Shown here: positions 6,252-10,943 of the stretch, piece by piece
Position numbering within the stretch: the first letter of the stretch is position 1
Layout: every line of letters starts with the position of its first letter
Assembly: GCA_019418525.1 (NCBI GenBank)
Contig: DYBS01000057.1
Span: 1 to 10,943 of the forward strand
From: Clostridiales bacterium
GTDB taxonomy: Bacteria > Bacillota > Clostridia > Oscillospirales > Oscillospiraceae
DNA length: 10,943 nt
Direction: 5' to 3'
Notes under the pieces: generated by a model
What the model was told of the DNA's origin: nothing
What the model saw: only the letters and a program-made list of their open reading frames with translations
The model's database searches: none
Made by a program: the position numbers and the translations under genes

Positions 6252-8407
6252 TGCCCGGACCCAATCGCGCCCCCCGCGGGGGCTATCAAAAGCCCAAGAA
6301 CCTGGGCAAGACCATTGCCCGCCTGGTGGGCTACCTCACCCGCAGCAAGCTGCCGCTGCTGGCGGTGCTGGGATGCCTCATCGTCTCAGTGGGCACCAAC
6401 ATCGGCGGCTCCTACATGATGCGGGGCATCATCAACGACTTTATTTACAGCGGCTGCACTGATTTCGCCGGCCTGGGCCGGGCGATCCTGGTGCTGGTGG
6501 GGATCTACCTGCTGGGGTGCCTGGCTACCTACGGCCAGTCGGCCACCATGGTGCGCCTGGCCCAGCGGGGCGTCAACCGCCTGCGTAAGGACCTCTTCGA
6601 CAAGCTCCAGAACCTGCCCCTCGCCTACTTTGACCAGCACCCCCACGGAGAGCTGATGAGCCGCTTCACCAACGACGCCGACAACGTGCAGCTGGCTCTG
6701 GAGCAGAGCGTGGTGTCCCTGTGCTCCAGCGTCCTCATGTTCATTGGCCTGGTGGCCATGATGCTCTTCATCAACTGGAAGCTCTTCCTGGTCACCGCCG
6801 TGATCCTGGTGGTCACCATGGGCCTGTTCCGCAAGCTGGGCGGCCGCAGCCGCCGCTTCTACCAGCAGCAGCAGGCCACCCTGGGCGCGGTGAACGGCGA
6901 CATCCAGGAGATCATCGAGGGCTTGAAGGTGGTCAAGGCCTTCACCCACGAGGAGGAGGCCAAGGAGCAGTTCCGGGTCCTCAACGAGGCCTACCGGGAC
7001 GCGGCCCAGAAGGCCAACTTCTACTCTACCATGATCATGCCGGTCTCCGGCAACCTCATGAACATCAGCTACGCCCTCACCGCCGCCTTCGGCGGGCTCC
7101 TGTCGGTGCTCCAGGGCTTTGACCTGGGCGGCCTGGTGGTGTACCTCAACTACTCCAAGCAGGTGGGCCAGCCCCTCAACCAGATCTCCCAGCAGATGAC
7201 CACCCTCCTCTCCGCCCTGGCGGGTGCGGAGCGCATCTTCGAGGTCATGGACACCACCCCCGAGGTGGATGAGGGCAGCGTCACCCTGGTGGGCGCAGAG
7301 AAGGACGAAAACGGCACTCTCTCCGCCTATACCGGTACCGGCCGGCCCCACACCTGGGCCTGGAAGGTCCCCCGCAATGCCGGTATGAGCCTGGTACCCG
7401 TGTTGCTGAAGGCCGACGGCTCCCCGGTGGAGCTGGGCCAGGCGGTGCGCCAGAACGGGGCCATCCAGCTCCTGCCCCCCGGCCAGGACTCCGACGAGGG
7501 CATCTGGGTCCGGGTGGAGGAAGACGGAACCCTCACCCGGGTGGAGGACCTGTCCACACTGGCCGGACACGGCTGGGCGTGGAAGTACCCCGACCACGAC
7601 GGGTGTACCGCCCTGCACATCATCCGGGGCACCGTGCGCAACGTCCCCGGCGAGGACTACTACCTCACTGAGCTCAAGGGCGCGGTACGCTTCAGCCACG
7701 TGGACTTCTCCTATGTCCCCGGTAAACGGATTTTGAAGGACGTGTCGGTCTATGCCAACCCCGGCCAGAAGATCGCCTTCGTGGGCTCCACCGGCGCGGG
7801 CAAGACCACCATCACCAACCTCATCAACCGGTTCTATGAGATCGAGGGCGGCCTCATCACCTACGACGGCATCGATGTAAAGGCCATCCGCAAGGACGAC
7901 CTGCGCCGCTCCCTGGGCGCGGTGCTCCAGGACACCCACCTCTTCACCGGCACCATCATGGACAACATCCGCTATGGCCGCCTGGACGCCACCGACGAGG
8001 AGTGCATCGCCGCCGCCAAGAGCGCCAACGCCCACTCCTTCATCCGCCGCCTGCCCGACGGGTACAACACCATGGTCACCGGCGACGGCGCCAACCTCTC
8101 CCAGGGCCAGCGGCAGCTGCTGGCCATCGCCCGGGCCGCCGTGGCCGATCCCCCGGTGATGATCCTGGACGAGGCTACCTCCTCCATCGACACCCGCACC
8201 GAGCGGCACATCGAGCAGGGCATGGACGCCCTCATGGAGGGCCGCACCGTGTTCGTCATCGCCCACCGGCTCTCCACCGTGCGCAACTCCAACTGCATCG
8301 TGGTCATCGAGCACGGCGAGATCCAGGAGAAGGGCGACCATCAGCAGCTCCTGGACCAGAAGGGGCGGTATTACCGGCTCTATACCGGACAGTTCCAACT
8401 GTCGTAA
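6251..8407 (+). CDS. ABC exporter half-transporter, catalytic-site subunit with extended linker
   Basis: A 718-residue membrane/ATPase fusion, about 100 residues longer than usual half-exporters. The membrane domain spans about 30-335. The nucleotide-binding domain (about 476-715) has Walker A GSTGAGKTT (512-520), Q560, signature LSQGQ (616-620), Walker B VMILDE (636-641) with the catalytic E641, and H672 in AHR. The LSQGQ variant would face the Walker motifs of the upstream subunit, so all deviations fall in one ATP site, as in TM287/288-type heterodimers. Between the two domains, residues about 340-475 form a hydrophilic insertion with two copies of a G-T-L ... W-A-W-K-x-P motif (352-378 and 423-451). 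Reading frame is open throughout, so this is not a frameshift artefact. Related clostridial proteins, from memory, carry a shorter single-copy version. Confidence 0.93.
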   Translation: MPGPNRAPRGGYQKPKNLGKTIARLVGYLTRSKLPLLAVLGCLIVSVGTNIGGSYMMRGIINDFIYSGCTDFAGLGRAILVLVGIYLLGCLATYGQSATMVRLAQRGVNRLRKDLFDKLQNLPLAYFDQHPHGELMSRFTNDADNVQLALEQSVVSLCSSVLMFIGLVAMMLFINWKLFLVTAVILVVTMGLFRKLGGRSRRFYQQQQATLGAVNGDIQEIIEGLKVVKAFTHEEEAKEQFRVLNEAYRDAAQKANFYSTMIMPVSGNLMNISYALTAAFGGLLSVLQGFDLGGLVVYLNYSKQVGQPLNQISQQMTTLLSALAGAERIFEVMDTTPEVDEGSVTLVGAEKDENGTLSAYTGTGRPHTWAWKVPRNAGMSLVPVLLKADGSPVELGQAVRQNGAIQLLPPGQDSDEGIWVRVEEDGTLTRVEDLSTLAGHGWAWKYPDHDGCTALHIIRGTVRNVPGEDYYLTELKGAVRFSHVDFSYVPGKRILKDVSVYANPGQKIAFVGSTGAGKTTITNLINRFYEIEGGLITYDGIDVKAIRKDDLRRSLGAVLQDTHLFTGTIMDNIRYGRLDATDEECIAAAKSANAHSFIRRLPDGYNTMVTGDGANLSQGQRQLLAIARAAVADPPVMILDEATSSIDTRTERHIEQGMDALMEGRTVFVIAHRLSTVRNSNCIVVIEHGEIQEKGDHQQLLDQKGRYYRLYTGQFQLS

Positions 8408-8517
8408 AGGAGTTTGCCCTCGCCGGGCGGGGGACGCGCCTACTCGGCGGGAGCACCGCTTTCTTTGCAAAGAAAGCGGTGGGAAAGAAAGCCCAGAGGG
8501 GGGATACCCCCCTCTGG
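8408..8517 (-). repeat. Right arm of the structured dispersed repeat
   Basis: It begins directly after the ABC stop codon. Read on the minus strand it starts with a hairpin of 11-bp stem and 3-nt loop (8493-8503 with 8507-8517), then the CTTTCTTTCCC spacer and a perfect 28-bp palindrome (8454-8481). Next come 4 nt, hairpin CGCC-GAGTA-GGCG (8449-8437), 8 nt, and hairpin GCCC-GGCGA-GGGC (8428-8416). Bases 8454-8505 are identical, in opposite orientation, to 1-52. The order and geometry match the left copy. It may also act as a 3' end or stability element for the exporter mRNA. Confidence 0.75.
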
Positions 8518-8634
8518 ACTCCCCCAAGGCGCACCCCGGCTTATCTTCCACTGCGGAGGGATTGCGCTGGCACGGCAGAACAAAAACCAGGCTTGGTGCC
8601 TATGAAGGACCTGTTGTACTGCCGGCAAAACCAG
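8518..8634. other. Gene-free stretch with no recognised feature
   Basis: Part of the 331-base gap between the exporter operon and the converging DUF364 gene. Apart from the repeats and terminator listed separately, I see no start codon with a ribosome binding site, no promoter-quality hexamer pair and no RNA gene. The flanking repeats suggest it is remnant or spacer sequence associated with the repeat family. Confidence 0.5.
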
Positions 8635-8666
8635 GTGGCCGCAGGACGCCTGTGCGGCGAGCACAT
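8635..8666 (+). repeat. Partial third copy of the repeat's hairpin module
   Basis: GCAGGACGCC at 8641-8650 is identical to 63-72. It is followed by hairpin GTGC-GGCGA-GCAC (8652-8664), the counterpart of GTCC-GGCGA-GGAC at 74-86. The first hairpin of the module is degraded here (GTGG no longer pairs with GGAC) and the 28-bp palindrome is absent, so this looks like a decayed or truncated copy. Confidence 0.55.
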
Positions 8667-8695
8667 TTCCCCGGCGTTCCAAACGCTGAACATGA

Positions 8696-8731
8696 AAAAA
8701 CGCGTTCCTCCAGCTGGAGGAACGCGTTTTT
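8696..8731. terminator. Bidirectional terminator between convergent operons
   Basis: A perfect 36-bp palindrome: AAAAA, a 13-bp arm starting CGCGTTCCTCC, its complement, then TTTTT. Both strands end in a U-tract, TTTTTCTTTC on the plus strand and TTTTTTCATG on the minus strand. It sits 7 nt after the stop codon of the minus-strand DUF364 gene and 288 nt after the exporter stop. It is a textbook Rho-independent terminator serving both converging units. Confidence 0.92.
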
Positions 8732-8738
8732 CTTTCAC

Positions 8739-9500
8739 TTACCCCGCCTGCTCCGCAAAACTGGCATCCGCAAAGCAGGCCCGCTTCAGCCCCAGGATGG
8801 GCGCGGCGCCTGACAGCGTGGTGCCGAAGAACACCACCTCTTTCGGAAGGTCCAGGAAGTCTACGATGGTGCCGTTACAGAGTGTGCTGCCGGTGCACAG
8901 CACCAGATCGGCCCAGCCGACCACCTCTTCCCGGTCGGTGCCGCCGTCCCGGACGGGACAGCCGTCCTTTACCTTGCCGATGTTGTCCGGATTGAGGTCC
9001 AGCACCTGCACCTCAAAGCGCTGGGACAGGGCGGCGATGAGGGAGGGCTGGAGGCCCACCAGGGCGATTTTGGGCGTTCCGTAGGTCTCCCCCACCCAGC
9101 TTGCCATGTGGCGGGCACAGAACTCCGGACCGCCGTCCTTGCAGTGGACGGTGTTGTTCGCTTTTCCCAGGTACTTCATTACCGCGTTGAGGGAGGCAAT
9201 GAAGAGCCCCCGGGCGTGGGGGTCGCCGTCCAGGTCCCCCTCCAGCAGCTGGCTCAGGGGCCCGGAGAACTGGGCGGGGGCGTCGGTAAAGGCCTGCCCC
9301 TTGGCGCCCCGGAAGGTAGCCATGAGCATGACTTCTTTTCCGGTGAGGATGGGGAAATCCTTCCGCTGGGTGTTGCCGATGGCCTCCTGGGGGGTGAGGC
9401 CCCGGGCGGCGATGGCGATGTCGTCGGCGCTGAGGCCCTCCTGCTCCAGGATGTCCCGGAAGGACTGCCGCAGCGTCTCATAGAGGTTGTGAGCGGTCAT
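8739..9500 (-). CDS. DUF4213/DUF364 protein, putative metal-chelation Rossmann-like protein
   Basis: A 253-residue soluble protein. The N-terminal part (about 1-75, with GLTPQEAIGN and LMATFRGAKGQAFTD) matches the DUF4213 enolase-N-like domain. The C-terminal part (about 90-250) matches DUF364, described as a putative heavy-metal chelation domain. Its signatures are HCKDGGPEFCARHM (119-132), VGLQPSLI, LDLNPDNIG, TGSTLCNGT (203-211) and FFGTTLSGAAPILGLKRAC. Six cysteines lie in conserved-looking places. The gene overlaps the permease stop by 4 nt (ATGA) and ends at a strong terminator, so it is the last gene of the molybdate/tungstate-type transport operon. DUF364 genes often travel with metal-oxyanion transporters, which suggests a role in handling the imported metal; the reaction is unknown. 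Confidence 0.88.
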   Translation of the reverse strand: MTAHNLYETLRQSFRDILEQEGLSADDIAIAARGLTPQEAIGNTQRKDFPILTGKEVMLMATFRGAKGQAFTDAPAQFSGPLSQLLEGDLDGDPHARGLFIASLNAVMKYLGKANNTVHCKDGGPEFCARHMASWVGETYGTPKIALVGLQPSLIAALSQRFEVQVLDLNPDNIGKVKDGCPVRDGGTDREEVVGWADLVLCTGSTLCNGTIVDFLDLPKEVVFFGTTLSGAAPILGLKRACFADASFAEQAG

Positions 9501-10321
9501 GTGAAGTCAGCTCCTTTCCCACCGGCCAGACGGCCCACCCCCTGGGCGGCCAGGGAGAGGAAGAGCAGCAGCACGGCAGTGGCCAGGGCCATGCCGTTGT
9601 CGCCGGTGGAGATATTGAGATAGATGCTGGCGGGGAGGGTCTCGGTTTTCATCCGGGTGACCCCCACCAGCATGAGGGTGGCCCCGAACTCCCCAAGCCC
9701 CCGGCTCCAGGCCAGCAGAAAGGCGGATACCAGAGCGGGGCGGCATAGAGGCAGGGTGATGTAGCGGAAGGCCTGGAAGCGGGTGGCCCCCTGGGTCTGG
9801 GCAGTGAGGGCCAGCTCCGGGTCCAGGCGCTCAAAGGCGTCGGATACCAGATGGACCACAAAGGGGAGATTGACCAGCAGGTGGGCGGCCACGATACCCT
9901 TGGGGTCAAAGACGATGCGCAGGCCCGCTTCCTTCAGGGCCTTCCCGAAGGGGGAGGAAAAGACGGTGAGGAGGGCCAGGCCCAGCACCAGATAGGGCAG
10001 GGACATGGGCAGCTCCAGCACTGCCCGCGCGAACCGCCGCCCGGGGAGGGGGGCGGCGGTGACGCAGTAGGCGCAGGGGATGGCCAGGGCCATACAGAGG
10101 AAGCTGGACACCGTGGCGGTGGTGACGCTCAGACCGAGGGCAAAGCGGGTCTCCGGCGAGGCCAGGGCCCGGCCCAGGTGGGGGAGGCCCCCCGCCAGGA
10201 TGGCCCACAGGTTCCAGGCGACGAAGAGGACGGCCAGAAGGAGCACGGCGGCAAAGGCGTACTCAAAGGGCTGGAGCCGCCGTTTCCGGCGGTGTGTCTC
10301 CTTAGCCCTCCGCCAGCTCAT
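9497..10321 (-). CDS. modB: ABC permease of molybdate/tungstate type
   Basis: A 274-residue integral membrane protein with about six hydrophobic segments (about 20-45, 60-88, 104-123, 141-160, 194-220, 243-262). The binding-protein-dependent permease signature that docks the ATPase is at about 169-192 (ALTAQTQGATRFQAFRYITL then P). The segment GLGEFGATLMLVG (208-220) followed by TETLPASIYL is typical of ModB/NifC-like oxyanion permeases. A basic N-terminus (RRAKETHRRKRR) precedes the first helix. The start codon lies inside the end of the upstream binding-protein gene (20-bp overlap) and no good ribosome binding site precedes it, so coupled translation is likely. Choice among molybdate, tungstate or both cannot be made from sequence alone. 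Confidence 0.88.
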   Translation of the reverse strand: MSWRRAKETHRRKRRLQPFEYAFAAVLLLAVLFVAWNLWAILAGGLPHLGRALASPETRFALGLSVTTATVSSFLCMALAIPCAYCVTAAPLPGRRFARAVLELPMSLPYLVLGLALLTVFSSPFGKALKEAGLRIVFDPKGIVAAHLLVNLPFVVHLVSDAFERLDPELALTAQTQGATRFQAFRYITLPLCRPALVSAFLLAWSRGLGEFGATLMLVGVTRMKTETLPASIYLNISTGDNGMALATAVLLLFLSLAAQGVGRLAGGKGADFT

Positions 10322-10943
10322 AGCCGAAGCTGGTCCAGATCGCGTGGGCGGCGTCGCTGTTTAAAAAGTCCATCAGGCCGTCGGCGGCCTCGGCGTCGTC
10401 GGAGCAGGTGAGCCGGGCGGCGGGGATGGTCTTGACATAGGCCTCCATCTCGGCGCAGTCCACGATATCGGCCTCGTCGGTGTTCACGTTCTCCTTCCAC
10501 ACGATGATGGCGTCGGCCTCGTCGGCGGTGATGGCGGTGGTCATGGCCGGGGCGGTGGCGGTGTTGGAGACGATGTCCACCGTGTCGGCGATGCCATAGT
10601 CGGTGAAGAGCTGCTGGGCGATCTTACCGATGGGGGTGGCCTCCGGGTCGCCGATGACCAGGCGCACGCCGTCTTTGGCCAGGTCGGCGGGGCCGGTGAT
10701 GTTCAGCGGGTTCCCCTTCTGCACGGCGATGACGGGGATGTGGCGCACCAGGGGGGTGGAGCTCTCCACCAGATCAGCCACCGGTTTCACCTCCTGCTCG
10801 GAGCCGGCGATGAAGAAGTCGCCCTCCTGGGCGGTGTTGATCTGGGTCTGGATCTGGGCGGCGTTGGCATAGGTGACCTCCATCTTGCAGCCAGTCTCGG
10901 TCTCAAAGGCCTGGGCGATCTCCTCAAAGGGGTCCTTCATGCC
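10302..10943 (-). CDS. modA: ModA-like molybdate/tungstate-binding protein (5' end outside the window)
   Basis: The 3' 213 codons of a periplasmic-type substrate-binding protein; the reading frame stays open through the window edge (a Gly codon precedes the first visible Met), so the N-terminus and expected lipoprotein signal are missing. Visible are KDPFEEIAQAFETETGC, NAAQIQTQI, GDFFIAGSEQEVKPV, VIAVQKGNPLNI, the ModA-type IGDPEATPIGKIAQQLF (96-112 of the visible part) and AIIVWKENV. These fit the SBP_bac_11/ModA fold that binds tetrahedral oxyanions. It is the most upstream visible gene of the operon and overlaps the permease. Its promoter lies outside the window. Confidence 0.85.
   Translation of the reverse strand, partial: GMKDPFEEIAQAFETETGCKMEVTYANAAQIQTQINTAQEGDFFIAGSEQEVKPVADLVESSTPLVRHIPVIAVQKGNPLNITGPADLAKDGVRLVIGDPEATPIGKIAQQLFTDYGIADTVDIVSNTATAPAMTTAITADEADAIIVWKENVNTDEADIVDCAEMEAYVKTIPAARLTCSDDAEAADGLMDFLNSDAAHAIWTSFGYELAEG

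Noticed and set aside
1..8517. A composite transposon bounded by the inverted repeats
   Set aside because: No transposase or integrase lies between them, no target-site duplication is visible, base composition is uniform, and the enclosed genes are core functions. The element looks like a dispersed intergenic repeat instead.
4020..8551. Very long minus-strand open frames opposite the two ABC genes (4020-6179 and 6386-8551)
   Set aside because: They are antisense to genes with complete ABC motifs, have compositions rich in His, Gly, Val and Leu typical of reverse-frame reading in GC-rich DNA, and lack ribosome binding sites and recognisable domains.
8602..8740. Short plus-strand frame beginning MKDLLYCRQN
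   Set aside because: No ribosome binding site, no stop before it reads through the 36-bp terminator into the antisense of the DUF364 gene, and it overlaps a repeat copy.

Overview
The window is dense, GC-rich coding DNA with short intergenic gaps, strong GGAGG-type ribosome binding sites, frequent ATGA or TAATG gene overlaps and two TTG starts. Together with a Gram-positive-type LexA box, a YlmH homologue, a DUF896 protein and a MarR plus heterodimeric ABC exporter operon, this points to a GC-rich member of the Firmicutes, most likely a gut Clostridia/Oscillospiraceae relative (Flavonifractor-like). The taxonomic placement is inference from gene content and style.

Layout. Bases 1-177 hold one arm of a structured dispersed repeat and a 19-bp-stem terminator. 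A membrane-anchored XRE-type regulator follows on the minus strand (178-654), with its own likely promoter. Next comes a tight six-gene minus-strand operon read from 3854 down to 767: lexA, ogt (alkylated-DNA repair), a small two-helix membrane protein, xth (exonuclease III / AP endonuclease), a ylmH-like S4 RNA-binding protein, and a DUF896 protein. Its promoter has a LexA box (GAAC-N4-GTTT) overlapping the -35 element, so the whole unit looks like an autoregulated SOS/DNA-repair operon.

A divergent promoter (TTGACA / TAAAAT) with a 12-bp palindrome at the expected transcription start drives a plus-strand operon. It encodes a MarR regulator and two ABC half-exporters (4053-8407). The first half carries every degenerate catalytic residue and the second has the intact Walker B Glu and H-loop His. 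This is the pattern of heterodimeric exporters of the BmrCD/LmrCD/TM287-288 type. The second half also carries a roughly 130-residue insertion between its membrane and nucleotide-binding domains, with an internally duplicated WAWK motif.

Bases 8408-8738 are gene-free. They contain the opposite-facing arm of the dispersed repeat (52 bp identical to bases 1-52), a partial third copy, and a 36-bp palindromic terminator shared by converging operons. The right end holds a minus-strand molybdate/tungstate-type uptake cluster: a substrate-binding protein cut by the window edge, a permease, and a DUF4213/DUF364 protein. No ATPase gene is present in the window.

The most noteworthy items are the lexA-led repair operon that has captured ylmH and a small membrane protein, the duplicated-linker ABC half-transporter, and the repeat family whose small hairpins keep their pairing through compensatory base changes.
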